The position numbers and the translations under genes are program-made. A stretch of 64,000 nucleotides of DNA from Rhabditoides inermis (taxonomy: Eukaryota > Nematoda > Chromadorea > Rhabditida > Rhabditidae), in NCBI GenBank assembly GCA_963966185.1, contig CAWZYM010000283.1, positions 1,207,001 through 1,271,000 of the forward strand, in the 5' to 3' direction. The notes below the pieces were generated by a model. The model was not told the origin of the DNA. It searched no databases and worked only from the letters and a program-made list of their open reading frames with translations. Shown piece after piece: positions 11,601 to 22,939 of the stretch. How positions within the stretch are numbered: the first letter of the stretch is position 1; each line of letters begins with the position of its first letter.

Positions 11601-11910
11601 GCACTCGTGGTCCATACACATTCAAGGGACCATTCAATAGAGAGAGGACTATGAACAGTTTATACAGTGTAAGCATGTATTATGCAGTATCACAGATATC
11701 ATGGAATGGTGCGTGTCATGTCTACTGCTCATCGGGGACGCACATGGGGATGTGGGGGCAGGGCGCGCGGATACAGCGCACAGACATGGCCAGGCAGTGA
11801 GAGCCCGCAGAGCACTCGTGGTCCATACACATTCAAGGGACCATTCAATAGAGAGAGGACTATGAACAGTTTATACAGTGTAAGCATGTATTATGCAGTA
11901 TCACAGATAT
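8680..11910. repeat. Satellite array 1, 209-211 bp monomers, first block
   Basis: About 15 monomers in direct orientation. The period is 209 bp for most of the block (for example 10021, 10230, 10439, 10648, 10857) and near 211 bp at the right end. Copies differ at only a few positions. On the minus strand about 111 bp of each unit match exon 5 of the TIL genes A and B, from ATGTGT to the TAG. The remaining ~100 bp is A/T-richer spacer containing GTTTATACAGTGTAAGCATG. The block continues as 13572-14013 beyond an inserted LTR element. Long open frames on both strands are by-products of the repeat. Confidence 0.97.
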
Positions 11911-12557
11911 TGCGATGTTCCGGATTATTAGACAACAACAAAGTGTGGATAAGTTTGAAGTAACAAGTTGAACAAAACCAGTTTCGACTCCTATTCTAGA
12001 CTGGAATTGTTTTAATTGGACAGCGCGGCGGAGTCTCATCAGTAGGAACCGCTAGACAAACACATAACATGCAAACGTACAACAACACGACATAAATGTT
12101 TAGTGTAGAACTTGTCAGAAGAGAAGAGGAAGAAGGGAATATAGAATCCATATAGGCGAAATAGTCGAAGCGAGTGAAAAGACAAGTAGACAGTGAATAT
12201 GCAGCGGCTGCGAGCGTGAGTGGTCAGTATGGCACGGGTCAGGTCAAGGGAATGAGAGAGAGGGAAGGAAGTGGGCATGAGGGGGCGGGTCGGACTGACC
12301 CCGCACGCCACTGTTCCCGCCCGATCAGCGAATGATAGCGAGAACGTCGTGTATGTACTAATGCAATCTTATCACGGCCCATCTGGCCATGTGTTATGAC
12401 CCCAATCGATGTAATAGAGGGACGCGGCTGCTGCGAAGGCCCGCTCTCTCATCAGTGTATAGCGCACACCACCAAGCGCATGTTGTGACTGCCAATAAAG
12501 ATCTTCTGGCCCGTGTTGTCACTGTGGACGAAAGATACGACTAACCATCGTATTGCA
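11911..12557 (+). repeat. 5' LTR, interrupted by a 422-bp segment
   Basis: The LTR tip TGCGATGTTCCGGATTA is at 11911-11927 and its remainder resumes near 12350 with TGTATGTACTAATGC. The intervening ~422 bp is absent from the 3' LTR. It has no clear terminal inverted repeats. Either it inserted after integration, or the 3' LTR lost it. Confidence 0.75.
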
Positions 12558-13346
12558 TGGAGCTTCTACCTGCCAAATTCACGTCGTCGGAACTGTATTC
12601 CATCTGTTCAACGTCGCTGTAATTTGGAAAAGATCTCGGGTACCGCTACACCCGCATTCCGTCCGCCCGGAGCCACCATCTACACTCCTCCGGAGACAAA
12701 CGGAGCAGCACTGTGAGTCCCACCTGGTCGATTTCTGCCTCTCGACAACTTATTGTGCTGTGGTTATTCGTTGTACTATCTGGTCGGATGGTCAGGGGTG
12801 GTCATCTCGACAACAACGTATAACGCCGGACGCAGTCTATAAAATTGGCCTGCAGTCTACAATGCTATATTCGAATTACGTCATTTCACTGACCATCTCC
12901 TTATTTCTATATCCCCCGTATTCTGGACTTGAACCACCCAGAATAGCCGCGTGAGTGTCCCAGCACGCATGCCGAGTCCCCTTTCCCTGCCACACTTGAC
13001 TATATTCCGAGTGATACGACCCCAGTCCCATTGCCGCCGAGCTATATTGATGCAGAGACGAGCAGAGATAAAGAGCCCTCGCCTCATCACCCCTGGTACC
13101 GACCAGAGGGATCGCCAAGGAGCGAAGCCGTGCGAGCACCGTCCCCCTAGATATTAGAGTAGACGGGGACAGGTCGCGGTGAGCCATTTAGTTAGTACAC
13201 TGTCTTGTAGTCGTCGTCAGTAGTACACTATTGCTCAGTCCGTTAGGTTCATGAATACTCCGCTTCATTGTACCTGTATCTTGGATAGTCACAATGTATA
13301 AGTGTTGTGCATGGCTTAGATCTGAGATCATGTTAGAGGGGTGGGA

Positions 13347-13571
13347 TGCGATGGTCCGGATTATGTATGCACTAATGCAATCTTATCACGGCCCATCTGG
13401 CCATGTGTTATGACCCCAATCGATGTAATAGAGGGGCGCGGCTGCTGCGAAGGCCCGCTCTCTCATCAGTGTATAGCGCACACCACCAAGCGCATGTTGT
13501 GACTGCCAATAAAGATCTTCTGGCCCGTGTTGTCACTGTGGACGAAGGATACGACTAACCATCGTATTGCA
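13347..13571 (+). repeat. 3' LTR (225 bp)
   Basis: Direct repeat of the uninterrupted parts of 11911-12557, starting TG and ending CA, preceded immediately by the polypurine tract. It contains GCCAATAAAGATC, a polyadenylation-type signal, also present in the 5' copy. Confidence 0.85.
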
Positions 13572-14013
13572 ATTTCATGGAATGGTGCGTGTCATGTCTA
13601 CTGCTCATCGGGGACGCACATGGGGATGTGGGGGCAGGGCGCGCGGATACAGCGCACAGACATGGCCAGGCAGTGAGAGCCCGCAGAGCACTCGTGGTCC
13701 ATACACATTCAAGGGACCATTCAATAGAGAGAGGACTATGAACAGTTTATACAGTGTAAGCATGTATTATGCAGTATCACAGATATCATAGAATGGTGCG
13801 TGTCATGTCTACTGCTCATCGGGGACGCACATGGGGATGTGGGGGCAGGGCGCGCGGATACAGCGCACAGACATGGCCAGGCAGTGAGAGCCCGCAGAGC
13901 ACTCGTGGTCCATACACATTCGAGGGACCATTCAATAGAGAGAGGACTATGAACAGTTTATACAGTGTAAGCATGTATTATGCAGTATCACAGATATCAT
14001 AGAATGGTGCGTG
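13572..14013. repeat. Satellite array 1, gene-proximal block
   Basis: About two further monomers of the same satellite between the LTR element and exon 5 of TIL gene A. The last unit at the right grades without a break into the functional exon (14014-14132), where ACCCTCGCACACATCTGAAA replaces the satellite's TCCATACACATTCAAGG. Confidence 0.95.
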
Positions 14014-15450
14014 TCATGTATACTGCTCATCGGGGACGCACATCGGGATGTGGGGGCAGGGCGCGCGGATACAGCTCACAGACATGGCCAGGCATTGAAA
14101 GCCCGCAGAGCACTCGTGACCCTCGCACACATCTGAAACGAAAATTATTTCATGAATTGCTTCACCTTTTAGGCATTAATTACGTCCATATGCTCGGAAT
14201 CAACGGAACAGTTTCAAACCAGTCTCTAAAATCTACGAAACACTCACCCTCCTCCTCCACCTCGGTAGTAGTCTGTACAGGGCTGCCGATCAGCTTGTCC
14301 TTGGTCTCCAAACAGATAGCGACACACTTTCCGGAAGAAGGATCCCTCTTGTAGCCAGACTCACACTGACACTTGCCAAGCGTACAAAATTTGAAGCAAT
14401 CCTGAAAAAAGTAGAGAGAAAGAGAGGGAGGGAGAGATAGAGTGAAACAGAGAGAAAAAATGAGAATAAGAGAGAGACCCACCTTGTTCACGTCTTCACC
14501 GCAAGTCGGTTCGCATAACGTAGCGCACTCGTTGAACTGTTCATAGGCAGGGCCTGTTTGAAGTTTAATTAAGACATTAAACACCTTATCAAGACCGTTG
14601 TTTTTCCACGTTCATCGAAACCAAAAATGCCTGATGGATCCTTGCAAAGGAGATCGAATGAGACCGACAAGAGAACGTGTCGTCACCAGCACTCTTTCTC
14701 TGCGCGCTCGAAGAACCTTTCGAAGACTACCGTGGTAAAAGAAAGACGTGAAAAAGAACGGAACCTACATTTCTCGTTTACCTTGATTCTTGAATCTTTG
14801 AACGATTCAACAACCAGTTTGAGAAAGTATTGTCATTTGTTTTTTTGGAGATATTATTTTTATCAACTAGTAAAACGGAGTTTTTCAAACGAAAAACGAG
14901 AACTCACAATTCGGCGACTCTGGCTGCGCGAGCGCCACTCCAGCCAGAAGAACGAAGACAATCTGAAACAAGAACTTAAAAAAACGGAATTGAGAAAAAA
15001 TCAGTGAATAAATGTTGGTTCACGCAATTCTTGCAGGCTAAAAGGATGAAACATGCTAAAGACAATATATGAAGAGTCCGAGGAGTGTTTGAAAAAGTGT
15101 AATCAATAAAAGTGTAATAAGAGCCTGGGGCGCGGCTCAGTGGATAGAGCGTTCGTCTCTCAATCTCACGGTCGCTGGTTCGATCCCCCTCGGAGTCAAC
15201 CATTCTTGCGAAATTCACCCAGCCCCTGTGGTGTGGCAAACAACTCTCATGGTAGCCAGAAGGCGTCACAGCACCATCTACGGACTCAAGAACGGAATTC
15301 AAGACGTCCGACGCCACCCAACCCAACTACCTCTGCTGACGTCGTCGTAATCCAAGAACCCTATCTTGTTCTCGACTAGGAGGACCCCGGATTCAACCGG
15401 CTAAACAAAAAAAAATAAGAAAAAGAAAGTCTACATACCATCCGTTGCAT
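14014..15450 (-). CDS. TIL-domain secreted protein A (protease-inhibitor-like), 5 exons
   Basis: Predicted secreted serine-protease-inhibitor-like protein of 136 residues. Exons: 15439-15450 (MQRM), 14908-14962, 14483-14553, 14248-14401 and 14014-14132; phases agree (411 nt including the stop). A signal peptide (IVFVLLAGVALAQ) precedes a trypsin-inhibitor-like domain with ten cysteines (FNECATLCEPTCG, CQCESGYKRD, SGKCVAIC). An acidic linker (TTTEVEEEG) leads to a six-cysteine tail module (VCEGHEC, AGFQC, CIRAPC, PMC) whose exon is the source or relative of the adjacent satellite. A weak TATA-like TTTAAAAA lies upstream at about 15509. A SINE sits in intron 1. Gene B is a close paralogue. TIL proteins typically inhibit serine proteases, but the target cannot be inferred. 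Confidence 0.85.
15124..15420 (+). mobile_element. tRNA-derived SINE in intron 1 of TIL gene A
   Basis: A tRNA-like head carries RNA polymerase III box A (GGCTCAGTGGATAGAGC, 15134-15150) and box B (GGTTCGATCCC, 15177-15187), but the anticodon stem and acceptor pairing are degenerate. About 220 bp of unrelated body and an A-rich tail follow. A 7-bp direct duplication AATAAGA flanks it (15116-15122 and 15414-15420). It is antisense to the host gene. Confidence 0.75.
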
Positions 15451-15726
15451 GGTTAATTAGTCGAGATCGATGCGATCTTGCAGGCTTGAATCTCGCCAAT
15501 ACCGTCCGTTTAAAAAGGGTACTGCCTTTATTCATCAGCAATCACACACTCGTGAGAGAATGCGAAACAACACGCGCCTTTGTGAGAATCAGACATAGGT
15601 GCGCAAGTGAGTCATTCGCGTGTTTCACACAATTTTGTGTGGACAATTGTGTTGTATTATGTTTTGACTGGCTTTACCCGATGATTTCTTGACATCATAT
15701 ACATGAATAATGGATGTAAACGTTTA

Positions 15727-18700
15727 TGATGTAGTATCACAGTTATCATGGAATGGTGCGTGTCATGTCTACTGCTCATCGGGGACGCACATGGGGATGT
15801 GGGGGCAGGGCGCGCGGATACAGCGCACAGACATGGCCAGGCAGTAAGAGCCCGCAGAGCACTCGTGGTCCATACACATTCAAGGGACCATTCAATAGAG
15901 AATAGAGAATATGAACAGTTTATACAGTGTAAGCATGTATTATGTAGTATCACGGTTATCATGGAATGGTGCGTGTCATGTCTACTGCTCATCGGGGACG
16001 CACATGGGGATGTGGGGGCAGGGCGCGCGGATACAGCGCACAGACATGGCCAGGCAGTGAGAGCCCGCAGAGCACTCGTGGTCCATACACATTCAAGGGA
16101 CCATTCATTAGAGAGAAGAATATGAACAGTTTATACAGTGTAAGCATGCATTATGAAGTATCACAGTTATCATGGAATGGTGCGTGTCATGTCTACTGCT
16201 CATCGGGGACGCACATGGGGATGTGGGGGCAGGGCGCGCGGATACAGCGCACAGACATGGCCAGGCAGTGAGAGCCCGCAGAGCACTCGTGGTCCATCCA
16301 CATTCAAGGGAACATTCAATAGAGAGAGGAATATGAACAGTTTATACAGTGTAAGCATGTATTATGTAGTATCACAGTTGTCATTGAATGGTGCGTGTCA
16401 TGTCTACTGCTCATCGGGGACGCACATAGGGATGTGGGGGCAGGGCGCGCGGATACAGCGCACAGACATGGCCAGGCAGTGAGAGCCCGCAGAGCACTCG
16501 TGGTCCATACACATTCAAGGGACCAATCAATAGAGAATAGAGAGAGGGATATGAACAGTTCATACAGTGTAAGCATGTACTATGTAGTATCACAGTTATC
16601 ATGGAATGGTGCGTGTCATGTCTACTGCTCATCGGGGACGCACATAGGGATGTGGGGGCAGGGCGCGCGGATACAGCGCACAGACATGGCCAGGCAGTGA
16701 GAGCCCGCAGAGCACTCGTGGTCCATACACATTCAAGGGACCATTCAATAGAGAGAGGGATATGAACAGTTTATACAGTGTAAGCATGTATTATGTAGTA
16801 TCACAGTTGTCATGGAATGGTGCGTGTCATGTCTACTGCTCATTGGGGACGCACATGGGGATGTGGGGGCAGGGCGCGCGGATACAGCGCACAGACATGG
16901 CCAGGCAGTGAGAGCCCGCAGAGCACTCGTGGTCCATACACATTCAAGGGACCATTCAATAGAGAGAGGGATATGAACAGTTTATACAGTGTAAGCATGT
17001 ATTATGAAGTATCACAGTTATCATGGAATGGTGCGTGTCATGTCTACTGCTCATCGGGGACGCACATGGGGATGTGGGGGCAGGGCGCGCGGATACAGCG
17101 CACAGACATGGCCAGGCAGTGAGAGCCCGCAGAGCACTCGTGGTCCATACACATTCAAGGGACCATTCAATAGAGAGAGGGATATGAACAGTTCATACAG
17201 TGTAAGCATGTATGATGTAGTGTCACAGTTGTCATTGAATGGTGCGTGTCATGTCTACTGCTCATCGGGGACGCACATAGGGATGTAGGGGCAGGGCGCG
17301 CGGATACAGCGCACAGACATGGCCAGGATGTGAGAGCCCGCAGAGCACTCGTGGTCCATACACATTCAAGGGACCATTCAATAGAGAATAGAGAGAGGGA
17401 TATGAACAGTTTATACAGTGTAAGCATGTATTATGTAGTATCACAGTTGTCATGGAATGGTGCGTGTCATGTCTACTGCTCATTGGGGACGCACATGGGG
17501 ATGTGGGGGCAGGGCGCGCGGATACAGCGCACAGACATGGCCAGGCAGTGAGAGCCCGCAGAGCACTCGTGGTCCATACACATTCAAGGGACCATTCAAT
17601 AGAGAGAGGGATATGAACAGTTTATACAGTGTAAGCATGTATTATGAAGTATCACAGTTATCATGGAATGGTGCGTGTCATGTCTACTGCTCATCGGGGA
17701 CGCACATGGGGATGTGGGGGCAGGGCGCGCGGATACAGCGCACAGACATGGCCAGGCAGTGAGAGCCCGCAGAGCACTCGTGGTCCATACACATTCAAGG
17801 GACCATTCAATAGAGAGAGGGATATGAACAGTTCATACAGTGTAAGCATGTATGATGTAGTGTCACAGTTGTCATTGAATGGTGCGTGTCATGTCTACTG
17901 CTCATCGGGGACGCACATAGGGATGTAGGGGCAGGGCGCGCGGATACAGCGCACAGACATGGCCAGGCAGTGAGAGCCCGCAGAGCACTCGTGGTCCATA
18001 CACATTCAAGGGACCATTCAATAGAGAATAGAGAGAGGGATATGAACAGTTTATACAGTGTAAGCATGTATTATGTAGTATCTAGTATCACAGTTGTCAT
18101 TGAATGGTGCGTGTCATGTCTACTGCTCATCGGGGACGCACATAGGGATGTAGGGGCAGGGCGCGCGGATACAGCGCACAGACATGGCCAGGCAGTGAGA
18201 GCCCGCAGAGCACTCGTGGTCCATACACATTCAAGGGACCATTCAATAGAGAGAGGAATATGGACAGTTTATACAGTGTAAGCATGTATTATGTAGTATC
18301 ACAGTTGTCATGGAATGGTGCGTGTCATGTCTACTGCTCATTGGGGACGCACATGGGGATGTGGGGGCAGGGCGCGCGGATACAGCGCACAGACATGGCC
18401 AGGCAGTGAGAGCCCGCAGAGCACTCGTGGTCCATACACATTCAAGGGACCATTCAATAGAGAGAGGAATATGAACAGTTTATACAGTGTAAGCATGTAT
18501 TATGTAGTATCACAGTTGTCATGGAATGGTGCGTGTCATGTCTACTGCTCATTGGGGACGCACATGGGGATGTGGGGGCAGGGCGCGCGGATACAGCGCA
18601 CAGACATGGCCAGGCAGTGAGAGCCCGCAGAGCACTCGTGGTCCATACACATTCAAGGGACCATTCAATAGAGAGAGGGATATGAACAGTTTATACAGTG

Positions 18701-21700
18701 TAAGCATGTATTATGAAGTATCACAGTTATCATGGAATGGTGCGTGTCATGTCTACTGCTCATCGGGGACGCACATGGGGATGTGGGGGCAGGGCGCGCG
18801 GATACAGCGCACAGACATGGCCAGGCAGTGAGAGCCCGCAGAGCACTCGTGGTCCATACACATTCAAGGGACCATTCAATAGAGAGAGGGATATGAACAG
18901 TTCATACAGTGTAAGCATGTATGATGTAGTGTCACAGTTGTCATTGAATGGTGCGTGTCATGTCTACTGCTCATCGGGGACGCACATAGGGATGTAGGGG
19001 CAGGGCGCGCGGATACAGCGCACAGACATGGCCAGGATGTGAGAGCCCGCAGAGCACTCGTGGTCCATACACATTCAAGGGACCATTCAATAGAGAATAG
19101 AGAGAGGGATATGAACAGTTTATACAGTGTAAGCATGTATTATGTAGTATCACAGTTGTCATGGAATGGTGCGTGTCATGTCTACTGCTCATTGGGGACG
19201 CACATGGGGATGTGGGGGCAGGGCGCGCGGATACAGCGCACAGACATGGCCAGGCAGTGAGAGCCCGCAGAGCACTCGTGGTCCATACACATTCAAGGGA
19301 CCATTCAATAGAGAGAGGGATATGAACAGTTTATACAGTGTAAGCATGTATTATGAAGTATCACAGTTATCATGGAATGGTGCGTGTCATGTCTACTGCT
19401 CATCGGGGACGCACATGGGGATGTGGGGGCAGGGCGCGCGGATACAGCGCACAGACATGGCCAGGCAGTGAGAGCCCGCAGAGCACTCGTGGTCCATACA
19501 CATTCAAGGGACCATTCAATAGAGAGAGGGATATGAACAGTTCATACAGTGTAAGCATGTATGATGTAGTGTCACAGTTGTCATTGAATGGTGCGTGTCA
19601 TGTCTACTGCTCATCGGGGACGCACATAGGGATGTAGGGGCAGGGCGCGCGGATACAGCGCACAGACATGGCCAGGCAGTGAGAGCCCGCAGAGCACTCG
19701 TGGTCCATACACATTCAAGGGACCATTCAATAGAGAATAGAGAGAGGGATATGAACAGTTTATACAGTGTAAGCATGTATTATGTAGTATCTAGTATCAC
19801 AGTTGTCATTGAATGGTGCGTGTCATGTCTACTGCTCATCGGGGACGCACATAGGGATGTAGGGGCAGGGCGCGCGGATACAGCGCACAGACATGGCCAG
19901 GCAGTGAGAGCCCGCAGAGCACTCGTGGTCCATACACATTCAAGGGACCATTCAATAGAGAGAGGAATATGGACAGTTTATACAGTGTAAGAATGTATTA
20001 TGTAGTATCACAGTTATCATGGAATGGTGCGTGTCATGTCTACTGCTCATCGGGGAGGCACATGGGGATGTGGGGGCAGGGCGCGCGGATACAGCGCACA
20101 GACATGGCCAGGCAGTGAGAGCCCGCAGAGCACTCGTGGTCCATACACATTCAAGGGACCATTCATTAGAGAGAAGAATATGAACAGTTTATACAGTGTA
20201 AGCATGTATTATGAAGTATCACAGTTATCATGGAATGGTGCGTGTCATGTCTACAGCTCATCGGGGACGCACATGGGGATGTGGGGGCAGGGCGCGCGGA
20301 TACAGCGCACAGACATGGCCAGGCAGTGAGAGCCCGCAAAGCACTCGTGGTCCATACACATTCAAGGGACCAATCATTAGAGAGAAGAATATGAACAGTT
20401 TATACAGTGTAAGCATGTTTCATGTAGTATCACAGTTATCATGGAATGGTGCGTGTCATGTCTACTGCTCATCGGGGACGCACATGGGGATGTGGGGCAG
20501 GACGCGCGGATACAGCGCACAGACATGGCCAGGCAGTGAGAGCCAGCAGAGCACTCGTGGTCCATACACATTCAAGGGACCATTCATTAGAGAGAAGAAT
20601 ATGAACAGTTTATACAGTGTAAGCATGTATTATGAAGTATCACAGTTATCATGGAATGGTGCGTGTCATGTCTACTGCTCATCGGGGACGCACATGGGGA
20701 TGTGGGGGCAGGGCGCGCGGATACAGCGCACAGACATGGCCAGGCAGTGAGAGCCCGCAGAGCACTCGTGGTCCATACACATTCAAGAGACCATTCATTA
20801 GAGAGAAGAATATGAACAGTTTATACAGTGTAAGCATGTTTCATGTAGTATCACAGTTATCATGGAATGGTGCGTGTCATGTCTACAGCTCATCGGGGAC
20901 GCACATGGGGATGTGGGGGCAGGGCGCGCGGATACAGCGCACAGACATGGCCAGGCAGTGAGAGCCCGCAGAGCACTCGTGGTCCATAACATTCAAGGGA
21001 CCATTCATTAGAGAGAAGAATATGAACAGTTTATACAGTGTAAGCATGTATTATGAAGTATCACAGTTATCATGGAATGGTGCGTGTCATGTCTACTGCT
21101 CATCGGGGACGCACATGGGGATGTGGGGGCAGGGCGCGCGGATACAGCGCACAGACATGGCCAGGCAGTGATAGCCCGCAGAGCACTCGTGGTCCATACA
21201 CATTCAAGGGGCCATTCATTAGAGAGAAGAATATGAACAGTTTATACAGTGTAAGCATGTATTATGAAGTATCACAGTTATCATGGAATGGTGCGTGTCA
21301 TGTCTACTGCTCATCGGGGACGCACATGGGGATGTGGGGGCAGGGCGCGCGGATACAGCGCACAAACATGGCCAGGCAGTGAGAGCCCGCAGAGCACTCG
21401 TGGTCCATACACATTCAAAGGACCATTCAATAGAGAATAGAGAGAGGAATATGAACAGTTTATACAATGCAAGCATGTATCATGTAGTATCACAGTTATC
21501 ATGGAATGGTGCGTGTCATGTCTACTGCTCATCGGGGACGCACATGGGGATGTGGGGGCAGGGCGCGCGGATACAGCGCACAGACATGGCCAGGCAGTGA
21601 GAGCCCGCAGAGCACTCGTGGTCCATACACATTCAAGGGACCATTCAATAGAGAATAGAGAGAGGAATATGAACAGTTTATACAATGCAAGCATGTATCA

Positions 21701-21957
21701 TGTAGTATCACAGTTATCATGGAATGGTGCGTGTCATGTCTACTGCTCATCGGGGACGCACATGGGGATGTGGGGGCAGGGCGCGCGGATACAGCGCACA
21801 GACATGGCCAGGCAGTGAGAGCCCGCAGAGCACTCGTGGTCCATACACATTCAAGGGACCATTCAATAGAGAATAGAGAGAGAAATATGAACAGTTTATA
21901 CAATGCAAGCATGTATCATGTAGTATCACAGTTATCATGGAATGGTGCGTGTCATGT
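15727..21957. repeat. Satellite array 2, 211-218 bp monomers, about 30 copies
   Basis: Same satellite as array 1, same orientation, between the promoter region of TIL gene A and exon 5 of TIL gene B. Monomers are mostly 211 bp, with a run of 218-bp units at the right end (21283, 21501, 21719, 21937), the extra bases being a repeated ATAGAGA motif. Two near-identical 1709-bp blocks (about 16.8-18.5 and 18.5-20.0 kb) and a nested 640-bp trimer duplication show recent higher-order amplification. Single-base deletions at about 20494 and 20988 break the exon-like frame in individual units. The rightmost unit becomes the functional exon 5. Confidence 0.97.
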
Positions 21958-22390
21958 CTACTGCTCATCGGGGACGCACATGGGGATGTGGGGGCAGGGC
22001 GCGCGGATACAGCGCACAGACATAGCCAGGCAGTGAGAGCCCGCAGAGCACTCGTGACCCTCGCACACATCTTAAATAGAAAGAGTTTGTTAATTTGTTT
22101 TACCTTGTGTTTTACTAACAACTAACAAATTTCTGGTTGAGTGATTACGTCAATACCTTCGGAATCCGAAGCAGTCTCTTCACTCACCTTTCTCCTCCAC
22201 CTCGGTAGTAGTCTGTACAGGGCTGCCGATCAGCTTGTCCTTAGTCTCCGGACAGATGGCGACACACTTTCCGGAAGACGGGTCTCTCTTGTAGCCAGAC
22301 TCACACTGACACTTGGCGGGCATACACATCATGATGCAGGGCTGAAAAAGCAGGGTTGGGAGAGAGGGGAGGGGAGAGAAAGAGAGGGAC

Positions 22391-22422
<32 letters not shown>

Positions 22423-22832
22423 GGGAAGGGGGAGAGAGGGGAGAGAGAGAGAGACTTACCCTGTTCTCGTCTTCACCGCAAGTCGGCTCGCAAGCAGTGG
22501 CGCACTCGTTGAACTGCTCGTATTCAGGACCTGCAAATGAGTATGTGTTTGTGTTTTAATTTCAAAAAATTTAATTGCAACCATATAATTCTCAAAGGAG
22601 GAACTCACATTTCTGCGATTTCTGCGGTTGCGCAAGTGCCACTCCAGCCAGGAGAACGAAAACAATCTGGAAAACTTTATATGAAAATACAATTATAGTA
22701 TAGACCAAGATTAATGAAAGAATGCTGGTTCTCATCGGAAAAAGACCAAGAAATGATTCGATTGAGTAAGATACATAGGATAAGGACTGAGTGCGACAAA
22801 AGTGTAAAAATAAAACCTACCATTCGCTGCAT
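21958..22832 (-). CDS. TIL-domain secreted protein B (protease-inhibitor-like), 5 exons
   Basis: Predicted secreted protein of 135 residues, paralogue of gene A. Exons: 22821-22832, 22609-22666, 22460-22530, 22188-22341 and 21958-22070 (408 nt including the stop, phases consistent). A signal peptide (IVFVLLAGVALAQ) is followed by a ten-cysteine TIL domain (CPEYEQFNECATACEPTCG, MMCMPAKCQC, SGKCVAIC), the linker TTTEVEEKG, and the six-cysteine tail module. Exon 5 differs from the satellite consensus essentially only at its 5' end, where it keeps an acceptor (ATTTAAG). The tail differs from gene A at several residues (GSH against GFQ, VRC against VSC), so exon 5 of gene B tracks the array more closely than that of gene A. 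A TATA box lies 59 bp upstream. Confidence 0.87.
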
Positions 22833-22890
22833 GGTAGATTAGTCGAGACCGATGCGATATTGCACACTGAATTGTGGCCATTACCGGCCG

Positions 22891-22898
22891 TTTATATA
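22891..22898 (-). promoter_or_regulatory. TATA box of TIL gene B
   Basis: TATATAAA on the minus strand in a G/C-rich context, about 60 bp upstream of the ATG at 22832. The equivalent place before gene A has only TTTAAAAA, while the flanking CGATGCGAT motif is shared, showing that the promoters were duplicated together. Confidence 0.6.
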
Positions 22899-22939
22899 GC
22901 CCGCCGCCGTTTTTTTTTCGTTCGCCGATCACGCAATGA

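Larger units (their letters stand above)
11911..13571 (+). mobile_element. Short LTR retroelement (TRIM-like) inserted in satellite array 1
   Basis: Two near-identical terminal repeats begin TGCGATG and end TATTGCA. The 3' LTR spans 13347-13571 (225 bp). The 5' LTR spans 11911-12557 and is split by a 422-bp segment. A polypurine tract AGAGGGGTGGGA (13335-13346) abuts the 3' LTR, and TGGAGCTTCTACC directly follows the 5' LTR in the primer-binding position. The satellite resumes exactly at both sides with a 4-bp duplication (ATAT 11907-11910, ATTT 13572-13575). The ~790-bp interior has no Gag or Pol coding potential, so this is a non-autonomous element. The aligned LTR parts show only about four differences, implying recent insertion. 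Confidence 0.85.

Noticed and set aside
15124..15195. A functional tRNA gene
   Set aside because: Boxes A and B are present, but the anticodon arm and acceptor stem do not pair and a SINE body with A-rich tail and target duplication follows.
8704..22036. Families of 70-170 residue open frames on both strands of the satellite
   Set aside because: They repeat with the monomer period and follow from its length and composition. Only the ~36-codon minus-strand frame matching exon 5 has meaning.
8680..22070. CRISPR-like array
   Set aside because: There are no short repeats separated by unique spacers; the whole 209-218 bp unit is repeated, in a eukaryotic genome.
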